Below are positions 1 to 10,426 of a stretch of 64,000 nucleotides of DNA, piece after piece (position 1 is the first letter of the stretch; the number at the start of each line of letters is the position of its first letter). The position numbers were made by a program, and so were the translations under genes. The notes under the pieces were generated by a model. The model saw only the letters and a list, made by a program, of their open reading frames with translations, made no database searches and was not told where the DNA came from. This DNA is from Lucinisca nassula (taxonomy: Eukaryota > Mollusca > Bivalvia > Lucinida > Lucinidae): assembly GCA_963580285.1 (NCBI GenBank), contig OY757026.1:66713396-66777395 (forward strand), read 5' to 3'.

Positions 1-39
1 CTACACATTTTTGTATGGATTTAACATGGTTATTTAAAG

Positions 40-337
40 CCCCCGCCCATAGGGGCTTGAAGAAATATATGGGCTGCATGATGCTTCCAAGCAGAGCTGA
101 ATCCGACCCGCACACTAGTACTGGTAAACCGCTTAGAGGATCTAAGCCTGTCCAGGAACCGCGGTGCGAGGCGGACAGTCCATGCTAATATACCCTATTG
201 GTTTCATTGGGCGACAGGGCTTGAGATGTCATTTCATCTCAATGTCGGGTAAAAGTCCCACAAAATTGGAAGCAACGTCTCCAAAATGACCTTTACAGTG
301 TTGACGGGGACGTTAAACCTCAAATCAACCAACCAAC
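40..337 (+). mobile_element. SINE-A retroposon, near full length
   Basis: First of about 25 copies of the commonest repeat here. It runs from a head (CCCCCGCCCATAGGGGCTTG) through conserved blocks (TACTGGTAAACCGCTTAGAG, GATGTCATTTCATCTC, GGAAGCAACGTCTCCAAAAT) to a tail GACGTTAAACCTCAAATCAA followed by CAA-rich sequence. Other copies in the window have target duplications of 10-15 bp, which supports target-primed reverse transcription. No target duplication is obvious for this copy. I see no good tRNA A or B box in the head, so the promoter origin is unknown. The tail is shared with a tRNA-headed SINE at 9793-10096. Confidence 0.8.
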
Positions 338-944
338 GCCGTTGTTTAACTGACACTGTTTCTGCTTAGGACCCCGTTAATCATGTTATATACGGAGGTT
401 GTAGTGTATTTGGATTGGTGAATAGTCAGAAATGGGTAGTGAACTTAATTTATTCAGCTTATCATACATGGTAACCAATATGCATAAAACCAGTGCTTCA
501 GCTGAAGTGCACGACCCGCCGGATGCTTTTAGCTTTATGAGTGTTACCATATATGGGTATGGCGGCCATTTTGGTCATGTGACCTGGACATAAAACGGTT
601 CCCCCAATAAATGCGCCTTATCGTAAGGAGCAAAAATATATCTTATACTTTAGTACTGTATTCTGAATCGTTTGCAGGATAAAATCCAACACAAAAGCAT
701 ACGTGTCAAAGATTGACCTAGGCACAAAGAAGGTCAAGGTCAACCCAGGGTCACCATTTTAGCAATTTATGATGGGCCTACGTTCCAGATGCTATTTATC
801 AAGTTTCGTGGAAATCTGCACAGTGGTTCTGGAGAAGACTATTTTTGAAGGGTTTTTACCAAATATTGCTTGGCGGCCATTTTGGTCATGTGACCTGGAC
901 CCCATGAGTAAATTTTGGTTTCCCCCATCCCGTAGAGGCTCCAT

Positions 945-3195
945 ATGAAATTTGACTTCAATCGGCCCAACGATTTCCGAGGAGAAGCAGTTCGAACATT
1001 TTCACATTATTCGCCTCGGCGAGGCTGTACTAAATGGAATGTAATATTTCTCAAGTCCATTGATAAGATCTCATTGATATTTATCAGTATGCCAAAATTG
1101 TTTAAATATTCCAAGCGGTTAAGTCACTATCACCAATTTTCACAAACGGGTTACGGACGGACGGATAGACAGACCATATATGGCTTGGCAGCCATTTTGG
1201 TCATGTGTCCTGGACCCCATGAGCAATTTTTGGTTTCCCCCATCCCATAGAGGCTCCATATGAAATTTGATATCAATCGGCCAAACAGTTTTCGAGGAGA
1301 AGCAGTTCGAAAATTTTCACATTTTTCGCCTCGGCGAAGCTATACTAAATGGAATGTTATATTTCGCAAGTTCATTGGTTAGATCTCATTGATATCTATC
1401 AGTATGCCAAAATTGTTTAAATATTCCAAGCGGTTAAGTCACTATCACCAATTTTCACTTACGGGTTACGGACGGACAGACAGACAAACCATATATGGCT
1501 TGGCGGCCATTTTGGTCATGTGACCTTGACCCCATGAGCAAATTTTGGTTTCCCGCATCCCATAGAGGCTCCATATGAAATTTGACTTCAATCGGCCAAA
1601 CGATTTCCGAGGAGAAGCAGTTCGAAAATTTTCACATTATTCGCCTCGGCGAGGCTGTACTAAATGGAATGTAATATTTCTCAAGTCCATTGATAAGATC
1701 TCATTGATATTTATCAGTATGCCAAAATTGTTTAAATATTCCAAGCGGTTAAGTCACTATCACCAATTTTCACAAACGGGTTACGGACGGACGGATAGAC
1801 AGACCATATATGGCTTGGCAGCCATTTTGGTCATGTGTCCTGGACCCCATGAGCAATTTTTGGTTTCCCCCATCCCATAGAGGCTCCATATGAAATTTGA
1901 TATCAATCGGCCAAACAGTTTTCGAGGAGAAGCAGTTCGAAAATTTTCACATTTTTCGCCTCGGCGAAGCTATACTAAATGGAATGTTATATTTCGCAAG
2001 TTCATTGGTTAGATCTCATTGATATCTATCAGTATGCCAAAATTGTTTAAATATTCCAAGCGGTTAAGTCACTATCACCAATTTTCACAAACGGGTTATG
2101 GTCGGACAGACAGACAAACCATATATGGCTTGGCGGCCATTTTGGTCATGTGACCTTGACCCCATGAGCAAATTTTGGTTTCCCGCATCCCATAGAGGCT
2201 CCATATGGAATTTGACTTCAATCCGCCCAACGGTGTCCGAGGAGAAGCAGTTCAAAAATGTTCGAAAATTTTCACACTTTCGCCTCGGCGAGGCTATACT
2301 AAATGGAATGTAATATTTCGTAAGTTCATTGGTTAGATCTCATTGATATCTATCAGTATGCCAAAAATTGTTTAAATATTCCAAGCGGTTAAGTCACTAT
2401 CACCAGTTTTCACAAACGGGTTACGGACGGACCCAAAGAAGGTCAAGGTCAACCCAGGGTCACCATTTTAGCAATTTATGATAGGCCTACATCCCAGATG
2501 CTATTTATCATGTTTCGTGGAAATCTGCCCAGTGGTTCTGGAGAAGACTATTTTTGAAGGGTTTTTACCATATATGGCTTGGCGGCCATTTTGGTCATGT
2601 GACCTGGACCCCATGAGCAAATTTTGGTTTCACTATCCCATAGAGGCTCCATATGAAATTTGACTTCAATCGGCCCAACGGTTTCCGAGGAGAAGCAGTT
2701 CGAAAATTTTCACATTTTTCGCCTCGGCGAGGCTATACTAAATGGAATGTAATATTTCGCAAGTTCATTGGTTAGATCTCATTGATATCTATCAGTATGC
2801 CAAAAATTGTTTAAATATTCCAAGCGGTTAAGTCACTATCACCAATTTTCACTTACGGGTTACGGACGGACAGACAGACAAACCATATATGGCTTGGCGG
2901 CCATTTTGGTCATGTGACCTTGACCCCATGAGCAAATTTTGGTTTCCCCCATCCCATAGAGGCTCCATATGAAATTTGACTTCAATCGGCCCAACGGTTT
3001 CCGAGGAGAAGCAGTTCAAAAATGTTCGAAAATTTTCACATTTTTCGCCTCGGCGAGGCTATACTATATTGGAATGTAATATTTCGTAAGTTCATCGGTT
3101 AGATCTCATTGATATCTATCAGTATGCCAAAAACTGTTTAAATATTCCAAGCGGTTAAGTCACTATCACCAATTTTCACAAACGGGTTACGGACG
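945..3195 (+). repeat. ~315 bp tandem repeat with 630 bp higher-order period
   Basis: Unit starts (CCATATGAAATTTGA-type motif) fall near 945, 1260, 1575, 1890, 2205, 2655 and 2970. The units at 945 and 1575 are almost identical to each other, as are 1260 and 1890, while neighbouring units differ at many sites. The first four are therefore an AB-AB higher-order array with a 630 bp period. Each unit ends in CGGGTTACGGACGGACAGAC-like sequence. Two identical-looking 101-codon frames (945-1250, 1575-1880) are only read-throughs of the A units. Confidence 0.85.
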
Positions 3196-3258
3196 GACAG
3201 ACAGAATGACAGACTGACAGACTGACAGAATGACAGACTGACAGACTGACAGAATGAC
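3195..3258 (+). repeat. ACAGAATG/ACAGACTG microsatellite
   Basis: Short array of octamer-like units (acagaatg, acagactg) directly upstream of the 3' hairpin of the element at 508-3326. A microsatellite in this place is a structural hallmark of pearl-like elements. Confidence 0.75.
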
Positions 3259-3426
3259 ATGGTGATTTTAGGGCACTCTTAGAAAAAAACCGACTTCAGT
3301 CGGTTGCTTTTTCTGCGGGTCGTGCAATAGTTCTGTTCTATCTAGGTATTCCACTGGTAACGCGATCCAAAATCCAGACTCCACACTTCTCCGAGACATC
3401 ATTCTGAAATAATGGAACAAAACAGA

Positions 3427-3861
3427 ACAGAGTAGAACTTAATCTTCACATATATATACTAAAAATATTTCGGCAAGTGGCCTTTTCCATTAACAACGAA
3501 ATTGTTTGGTTGTTTGTTTGACTTGAGGTTTAAGGTCCTCGTCAACACTATACAGGTCATTTTAGAGAACGTTGCTTCCAATTTTGTGGGACTTTTACCC
3601 GACACTGAGATGAAATGACATCTCAAGCTCTGTCGCCCAATGAAACTCAAAGGGGTTAAAAGCATGGACTCGCACCACTTTTCCTGGACAGGCTTAATCC
3701 TCTAAGTGTTTTTCCAGTACTCGTGTGCGGTTGGTTTCAGCTCGGCGTGGAAGCATCATGCAGTCCATCTATTTCTTCAAGCCCCGATGGGCGGGGGCCG
3801 ACAGAGTAGAACAGATATAACAAATATTTTGGCAAGTGGCCTTTTCCATTAACAACGAAAT
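3427..3861. repeat. Direct duplication (60-75 bp) on both sides of a SINE
   Basis: ACAGAGTAGAAC followed by GGCAAGTGGCCTTTTCCATT and AACAACGAAAT occurs left of a minus-strand SINE-A (about 3427-3502) and again right of it (3801-3861). The duplicated stretch is much longer than a SINE target duplication. A small tandem duplication, or insertion between two copies, is therefore more likely. Confidence 0.6.
3503..3800 (-). mobile_element. SINE-A retroposon
   Basis: Minus-strand copy. It reads from the tail complement (TGACTTGAGGTTTAAGGTCC) to the head complement (GATGGGCGGGGGCC). It has a small internal difference from the other copies (AAAGGGGTTAAAAGC in the middle). It sits between the direct repeats described at 3427-3861. 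Confidence 0.8.
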
Positions 3862-3917
3862 GCACATTCTTGACTGTGATGTGTAAACTTTCTGCCCATT
3901 TCGTTCTTTCTGAGGAA

Positions 3918-4214
3918 CGGCCCCCGCCCATCGGGGCTTGTAGAAATGGATTGGCTGTATGATGCTTCCACGCAGAGCTGAAACCGACCGCACAAGAGTA
4001 CTGGTAAACCGATTAGAGCATCTAAGCCTGCTCATGCAAAGTGGTGCGAGTCGGTCCATGCTTATAAACTCTATTGGTTTCATTGGGCGACAGGGCTTCA
4101 GATGTCATTTCATCTCAATGTCGGGTAAAAGTCCCACAAAATTGGAAGCAACGTCTCCAAAATGACTTATACTGTGTTGACGGGGACGTTTAACCTCAAA
4201 TCAAACAAATCAAA
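3918..4214 (+). mobile_element. SINE-A retroposon with target duplication
   Basis: Full-length plus-strand copy. The flanks are TCTTTCTGAGGAA (3905-3917) and TCTTTCTGAAGAA (4215-4227), a 13 bp target duplication with one mismatch. This fits retroposition. The following stretch 4228-4800 shows no convincing gene; a 157-codon minus frame there has no recognisable domain and runs into the next SINE. Confidence 0.82.
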
Positions 4215-4805
4215 TCTTTCTGAAGAAGACTATCGGCAAAATGGTTTTATTAGTTATCATACGAGGACAAGTCAACAAGTAACCAGCCTGATTTAATGCA
4301 GGATGGGGCCTAAGTCCAGGATTTATTGGACAATCTTGCACTAAACAAATACAACAAAGTTTTCTCTATTAAAAGCAGAAACCTATGTCATTTAGTCAAA
4401 CATGTATACTTGATCGTATCACGACTCTTTATTAGTTTATTATAACAAAAATCTGAAACAAATGAATAATACATACAATGGAAACTCAAAGCTTTATGTG
4501 GTAAAACGGACTTAGACCCCTTCTGCATTGGATTTAGTACCCTACCATAATTTTTATTAACCGTCATTTTTAATGCCAGTAAAGAAATAAGGTATAACAA
4601 ACTATATATCAGATTGTAAGTCTTAATATGATGTTTCTGAAAATGAAAATATCCCAGATTTTTCCAAAAATGGATTTGGCCCCTTCTTGCACTAACCCCT
4701 TCAACTGAGAACGGCGATCCGTGAAAAACGCCGAGGTAAACTTTCTCCCACAGGACAATGCAAGAGTCCACAGTTGCAAAATTGGAATGGATGCAGTTGA
4801 GCGGA

Positions 4806-5068
4806 ATGGTTTGTTCGTTTGATTTGAGGTTTAACGTCCCCGTCAACACTGTAAAGGTCATTTTGGAGACGTTGTTTCCAATTTTGTGGGACTTTTACCT
4901 GACATTGAGATGCAATGACATCTCAAGCCCTGTCGCCCAGTGAAACCAATAGTGTTTATTAGCATGGGCGGTCCGCCTCGCACCGTGGTTCCTGGACAGG
5001 CATAGATCCTCTAAGCGGTTAACCAGTACTAGTGTGCGGGCCAGATTCAGCTCTGCATGGAAGCATGG
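4806..5068 (-). mobile_element. SINE-A retroposon, 5' truncated
   Basis: Minus-strand copy starting at GTTCGTTTGATTTGAGG and losing its head after GCATGGAAGCAT. The break is consistent with the incomplete reverse transcription common in retroposons. Confidence 0.75.
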
Positions 5069-5252
5069 GTGCGAGCTAATACCGCGACCCGCCTATTTTC
5101 GTGACTTAGCTCCTAGTGACTGTTTCCTATTCCCAAACTTAAAAAAGGATATCCGTGGACGTTAAAGAATGCGTGGCGAGAGTTGATGATGGGTCGGGGA
5201 CAAGGAACCTGGCTTCTTCAGTTCTGGGCGGATGGCACTGGAACAGCGGATC

Positions 5253-5361
5253 CCCTTAATAGCGAAAAGGACTCCTTTTCGCGAAAAGGAGTCCTTTTCG
5301 CGAAAAGCACTTTACCCTAAATAGCGGAAAGGACTTTTTTCCTCAAAAAAGGCACTTATTA
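5253..5361. mobile_element. Small foldback element (CCCCTTAATA family)
   Basis: It begins CCCCTTAATAGCGAAAAGG and ends CTTATTAGGGG, giving imperfect termini of about 10 bp. Inside are back-to-back palindromes built from CTCCTTTTCGCGAAAAGGAG. A second copy in inverse orientation lies at 15130-15225. No coding capacity. From 5362 to 6292 I see no gene, only AT-rich sequence and a short AC/GC microsatellite near 5780-5810. Confidence 0.55.
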
Positions 5362-6292
5362 GGGGTAAAAAAGAAACAATCACTTATTTGTTTTCTTTCT
5401 TATCAAAAAGCTTAATTTTGAATTTGATGAAGTCATTTTCACGTCAAATGTGATTAAAATTAAATCTGGTTTGTCGTGTTTTCGTTCAGCTCGCGCTAGA
5501 AACAGCCGAAAAGATTAAAAAAGAGAGGAAGAATTGAATTCATTTTGTTATTTGGATATTTAACCTTGATCCACCCCTAGTTTTGCAACGTAGATCCAGA
5601 TTAGATGGCTTCTGAATCTGAAAAAGCTTTTATTTTATACGACCGCGGGAAGTTTATTTCTGTTAATACATGCCAACAGGGAAATAGACAATAAGAGTTT
5701 ACATGACGTTCCTGCAGCTGACCTGAATAGAGATTAATAATTTCCGATTTGTCTTATTATACACTTGAGTGACTACATCAACACACACACACACGCACGC
5801 GCGCGTGTGCGGACGCCTGGACCTGCGTTAATGTCCTTTAACAAGATTGGAACAGGTCGATGAAATTCTAAACTTGTTTCAAAATCAGCAGTTTTCGATC
5901 GCAGATCACAGTTTTCGCTTCCGTTTTATTATTATTTTTTTTATTATTTCTTTGAGCTTTATGTTTTTCATCACACGCACAATGAATATCCTTGTAAACC
6001 CGACATTGTATGGAATTTCTTGTTTATAAGGTAAACACCATCTTACATGTATATCCATTCTCTTCTTTATGGGTACTCTGTAGAACAACTTTCATGAAGA
6101 ACCCAGTATACTATGCCATGTATATGTCGCCAGAGTTTATCAAATAAAGTTTTGTTATGTTCTCCCCTCTTCTACACAAATAAAAACAGCTGAAAAGAAA
6201 CCTAGAAAAAATACCATCTTAAAAAAAACACAAAACGCTTTTTGATCACGCGGTTGTGTTATCCAATATAAAAGAATATTTATTTATTTATT

Positions 6293-6532
6293 TACGTTGC
6301 TTCCAATTTTGTGGGACTTTTACCCAACGTTGAGATTAAATATCATCTCAAGCCCTGTCGCCCAATGAAACCAATAGGGTTTATTGGCATGGACGGTCCG
6401 CCTCGCACCGCGGTTCCTGGACAGGCTTAGATCCTCTAAGCGGTTTACCAGTCTTAGTGTGCGGACCGGATTCAGCTCTGCGTGGAAGCATCATGCAGCC
6501 CATATATTTCTTCAAACCCCTATGGGCGGGGG
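6293..6532 (-). mobile_element. SINE-A fragment, minus copy of a head-to-head pair
   Basis: Tail-truncated minus copy (starts inside ACGTTGCTTCCAATTTTGTG) that ends with its complete head GGGCGGGGGCC. It abuts an oppositely oriented fragment, making a two-SINE inverted repeat that could fold at the RNA or DNA level. Confidence 0.75.
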
Positions 6533-6705
6533 CCGCGAGTCGGACAGCCCACGCTTATAAACAGTATTGGTTTCATTGAGCAACAGTGCTTGAGATGTCA
6601 TTTCATCTCGGTGTCGGGTAAAAAGTCCCACAAAACGGGAAAGGAACGCCTCCAAAATGACCTATACAGTGTTGATGGGGACGTTAAACCTTAAATCAAA
6701 CAAAA
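6533..6705 (+). mobile_element. SINE-A fragment, plus copy of the pair
   Basis: Plus-strand 3' part of SINE-A, starting at GCGAGTCGGACAGCC and ending in the usual GACGTTAAACCTTAAATCAA plus a CAAAATAAAA tail. It lacks the head, so it is 5' truncated. It directly follows the inverted copy at 6293-6532. Confidence 0.75.
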
Positions 6706-7238
6706 TAAAAAAATAATTATTTATTAAAGAAGTTTAAAAATGCTACTCAAGAACTTCACATGAAATGCTGAACAAAATTACGCGTATTCATAAAACAAAA
6801 ACAAAAAAAACTGACCGCTGAAAGATTTTATCTTGTGCAGGATTTTGTTTTCACAGGACGATAACTATCACTTGGGTAATATCTTTATCTCTTTAATCCC
6901 TTTATCATCGACACGCGCCAAATGTCATACTTAAATTAATTACTGTATTTTAAAAACTTTACAAACCAACTATAAATGGCAATTATCACACAGTGTTGAA
7001 AAATTAACCGTTCACGATTATTTTAAGCCCGGGTAAAGTAATTCCAACAAATCGCAAGTGCATGCAGCAAAGACTCAGATCAGCCTGCACATCTGCGCAA
7101 TCTGATCAGTCTTGACTGTTCGTTCTATTTGACAGCCATATAAGCTATATAAGAACCCAATGCTCTATGAGACAGCTATACAGGTAAGATACTTTGACTG
7201 GGAAAAGTTGGGTTTGTAACAGTGAACACTACTCATCC

Positions 7239-7470
7239 GACCCCCGCCCATCGGGGCTTGGAGAAATTGATTCGGCTGCATGATGCCTCTACGCAGAGCT
7301 AAAAAGGTTTAGAGGGTCTAGTCCTGCCCAGGCTTTTGGTTTTGGGGAGCGACGGGGATTGAGAAGTCATTTCATGTCCATGTCAGGTAAGAGTCCCACA
7401 AAATTGGCAGCTAAATGGCCTAAATAGTATTGACGGGGAAGTAAAACCTCAATTCTAACAAACAAACAAA
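7239..7470 (+). mobile_element. SINE-A with internal deletion
   Basis: Head and tail are present, but the central region between the TTTAGAGG block and the GATTGAGAAGTCATTTCATG block is shortened. The tail ends in (CAAA)n. The adjacent 7494-7570 contains two degenerate pieces (GTTCTAACTAGCACCCACG) of the palindrome family seen intact at 24999-25069. Confidence 0.7.
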
Positions 7471-7697
7471 CAATTTTCATCATATTTATCATCGAAGCGG
7501 TAGATTGTCCATGCAAAAAGGTGGTTCTAACTAGCACCCACGTTGTTCTAACTAGCATCCACAATCTATGTTTGAATCACAAAGTTTGAAAACTTTACTT
7601 TGCTGGGCAAAAGTATTGTTTGTAACACTGCATATTGTGGTTGGTCATTAGAATCGTCTAATATAGTTTTTTTTTATATCTAAACAAGAAAAAACAC

Positions 7698-8001
7698 GGC
7701 CCCGCCCATCGGGGCTTGAAGAAATAGATGGACTGCATAACGCTTCCACGTGGAGCTGAAACGTACCGCACACAAGTATTGGTAAACCGCTAAGAGGATC
7801 TAAGCCTACTCAGGCAAAGTCGTGCGGGTCGGCCCGTCCATTTGAATGAACCCTATTGATTTCATTAGCCGACAGGGCTTGAGATGTCATCTCATATCGA
7901 TGTCGGGCAAAAGTCCCAAAATTGGAAGCAACGTATCCAAAATGACCTATACCGTGTTGACAGGGACGTTAGACCTCAAATTAAACAAACAAACAAGAAA
8001 A
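7698..8001 (+). mobile_element. SINE-A retroposon
   Basis: Full-length plus copy, CGGCCCCGCCCATCGGGGC to AAATTAAACAAACAAACAAG. The 87-codon frame across its end is not a gene. Confidence 0.78.
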
Positions 8002-8129
8002 CAAGTTGGCTGCTTTCAAAAAGCATCCAATAGGTTTGGTCTTGTCAGTCTACATTCTGATTTGAGCCAGCTGATATCATTATCCCACTTAATGCATTTT
8101 TTTGAGTAAAAATAATAAACTTTAATACA

Positions 8130-8475
8130 AAACGTGTATATAAAATTTCGAAGTCTGTGACCTTGGTATCAGGAGGGGTAGGTAGTGATGAGTATTCTGT
8201 GGTAAATTGTTTAACGCCATGGCAAGTATAAACTAAATGTAACTTACATATGGTTTACACATGTATAGCACAAAACTTAACCAAACGAAAATGTAAACCG
8301 AATTTTTCAAAGGGTCATATGTCTGTTAGTATTTGGTGGCATATCTTCACATCTTAGCCTTACTACATACACATTTTAGGCTTGATCGGATGAAAACTGT
8401 ATAGTAGGAGTTATACGGAAACGAAAAAAAGTTTACGAACGGACGGACGGACACCAACCCCACAACTTAATACGA
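8130..8475 (+). mobile_element. 3' remnant of a tandem-core (GGACGGAC) element
   Basis: Single core-like unit (CATATGTCTGTTAGTATTTG onward) leading into ACGGAAACGAAAAAAAGTTT and then GAACGGACGGACGGACACC. This is the same kind of unit end as in the larger arrays at 36.6-42.4 kb. It is followed by a poly-T and GTT-repeat stretch (8480-8525). Confidence 0.45.
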
Positions 8476-8589
8476 CCGTTTTTTTTTTTTTTTTGTATTT
8501 GTTGTTGTTGTTGTTGTTGTTTTTCAAACGGGCATATAAAAAGATTTTTCCTAAGTCATCGGGCCTTCTATAGGGCCTTGGTTATCTAT

Positions 8590-8892
8590 TTCATTTGTAA
8601 TTGTTAACGTCCCTGTTATCACTGTATGTGTCTTTTTTGAGACATTGCTTCAAATTTTGTTGGACTTTTACTCAGTACTGAGATAAAACGGGCAGATAAA
8701 ACTCCTTCTCAAGCCCTGTCGCCCAATGAAACTAAATGGTTGAAATGCATGATCAGTCCGACTCGAGCCACTTTTCATGAGCAGGCTTAGACTTTCTAGG
8801 CGATTTAACACTACTCATGTGCGGCCGGTATCAGCTCTGTGTGGCAGCATCATGCAGCCCAATCTATTTCTTCAATCCCCGATGGACTGGGG
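8590..8892 (-). mobile_element. SINE-A retroposon, diverged
   Basis: Minus copy, recognisable by TTAACGTCCCTGTTATCACT at its left, AGCCCTGTCGCCCAATGAAA in the middle and the head complement GATGGACTGGGGCC at its right. It is more diverged than other copies and carries a 10-20 bp insertion near ACGGGCAGATAAAACTCC. Confidence 0.72.
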
Positions 8893-9427
8893 CCGATCAG
8901 ACCTTCGGGCAGTATATTGGACTGCTGTATTGCTGAACCGCCTAGGAAGATCTAAGCCTGCCGAAACAAAGTGCTGCGAATCAGACTGTATCTTAAACCT
9001 CGGCCGTTTCTTTGAGCGGTACCTCCGCAAAAACCTGAAATTTGCAATCCTTTTGTATATCTTTCTGGATCACAATTTAATTGTAAAAGAAACTGATTAG
9101 TAAAACGTCAAGTATTGAGTGGAAATAAAGAACACCATTCTCGGCTTATCAGATACAATAGCTCCCATCGAATGCGCCAAAAAGTCTTTTAACAACTCAG
9201 TCTGCAACTGGTGGTAGGTCACTTAGTAGTCATGGAGTTTTTGAACAGAAACTATTGCTATCTGTGCTGGGTTCAAGAACAATAAACAACGACCCATCAA
9301 CGTTATGACTTTGTTTCGCTCCCTAAATATTTTATATATTTGGAAGAGTTAGAACCTTCGACATTGGCACTGCCGTTTATTCTAGTAGCAAAGACATGAA
9401 ATTTTTTTTACACACCCAGCGATCTTT

Positions 9428-9649
9428 TTTATGTTTGGTTTTACGTTCCTTTCAAGATTATTTCACTCACATCAAGCCGATCGTTAATCGGAGGTGAGCG
9501 AAAACTAGAGTACCCGATGAAAAACCTCCTGACCTTCCATTGCAGAACTTCTCATTATGTGACCTGAGCCATGCTCAAAGCTACACCGTTGAGAGACCTA
9601 ATGATTAAGAGTCAGAACTCTTATCCACTAGGCCACACGGAGGCCCGTT
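9428..9649 (-). mobile_element. tRNA-headed SINE-B, 16 bp target duplication
   Basis: Seen: ACACCCAGCGATCTTT is repeated perfectly at 9412-9427 and 9650-9665. Read on the minus strand, the insert starts GGGCCTCCGTGTGGCCTAGT, with an A-box-like TGGCCTAGTGG (complement 9625-9635), and ends in ACGTAAAACCAAACAT. Known: tRNA-derived SINEs of molluscs have this head/body/A-rich-tail order. The B box is degraded, so this copy is probably silent. A 3' part of the same family occurs at 31250-31375. Confidence 0.85.
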
Positions 9650-9792
9650 ACACCCAGCGATCTTTATAAATGAGGAAAAATAACGTTCTCTGTCTTTCCA
9701 ACATTTACGTATTATTAGAGCTACCACCGTACCGAAAGATGTTCAGAATATATAAATCTGTTCCTATCTGTGTGAAGTAAACTTTGCAAGTT

Positions 9793-10096
9793 TTGTTTAT
9801 TTGTATTTAACGGCCCAGTCAACACTGATTTGGGTCATGTTTGGGCCTGTCAGTGTACCTATCCACGCTTTTCCTGAGCAGGCTTATCCGTAAGCGGTTA
9901 ACCAGTTCAGTGCACATTCTGTCGCCAAAAACTGACCCCTGCCCTTCCTGAATCAGCGGAAGGGGGAGAATGACCATAGAAAAGATTTCATAATCAATCT
10001 CCACGAAAGAATGTTGCCGACCCCGGTAGGTATCGAACCCGAGTCTTCCTTATCGCCAGTCAGACTGCACCCGACTGAGCTACCGCAGCCAGCCAC
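9793..10096 (-). mobile_element. tRNA-headed SINE sharing the SINE-A tail
   Basis: On the minus strand the head reads GGCTGGCTGCGGTAGCTCAG with a good A box (TAGCTCAGTCGG) and B box (GGGTTCGATACC). The body continues into GAACTGGTTAACCGCTTACG and a tail like TGTTGACTGGGCCGTTAAAT. These are the diverged middle and end of SINE-A. The flanks ACTTTGCAAGTT (9781-9792) and ACTTTGTGAGTT (10097-10108) form a 12 bp target duplication with two mismatches. The shared 3' end suggests one partner LINE for both families. Not a functional tRNA: the acceptor stem does not close and the body continues for 200 bp. Confidence 0.78.
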
Positions 10097-10426
10097 ACTT
10101 TGTGAGTTCTGTTGTTTTTCGTTTCTATGGCCCCATGGACTTACTCCATAATGGCATTGCAAAACGTAAAATTTGCGAAAATGACTGCTACTCCTGCAAA
10201 ACTAATTTCTCTTTTGATATGTCTAAGGGGTATACTCTTAAAGGAAAATATTCGCTCATGGGGAGTAAATTCTTCCCATTTAGAGTAGACTCCTTGAGGA
10301 GCAAATTCTTCCCCTTTTAGAGTAGACCCCTTTTTCAGTTGGACAGAGTCAACAGAGTAGCAGCAATAAGGTCCTTAAAGTTGTATTTCCATCACGAAAT
10401 CATGCCTATAGAATTGTGATCCCCTT

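Larger units (their letters stand above)
508..3326 (+). mobile_element. Pearl/Helentron-like non-autonomous element with tandem core
   Basis: Seen: both ends carry the perfect 12 bp inverted terminus TGCACGACCCGC (508-519 and, as complement, 3315-3326). Inside the right end is a hairpin AACCGAC-TTCA-GTCGGTT near 3288-3306. The middle is a tandem array of ~315 bp units, followed by a short ACAG/ACTG-type microsatellite just before the right end. Known: the oyster pearl family and other Helentron-associated elements have this order (5' end, tandem core units, microsatellite, 3' end with hairpin) and encode no protein. Inference: this is a clam member of that class, mobilised in trans. A shared insert (2432-2570, repeating 727-865) interrupts the array. 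Alternative: a TIR DNA transposon that has captured a satellite. Confidence 0.72.

Noticed and set aside
945..1880. Two matching 101-codon open frames (945-1250, 1575-1880) as a duplicated gene
   Set aside because: They are the same phase of two identical A units in the 630 bp higher-order repeat. They have no start context, splice sites or domain, and the sister B units lack the frame.
4388..4861. 157-codon minus-strand gene
   Set aside because: It starts inside a SINE-A tail, has no recognisable domain and consists of low-complexity AT-rich sequence.
9990..10096. Functional tRNA gene on the minus strand
   Set aside because: Good A and B boxes, but it continues into a SINE body with a shared 3' end and is bounded by a target duplication.
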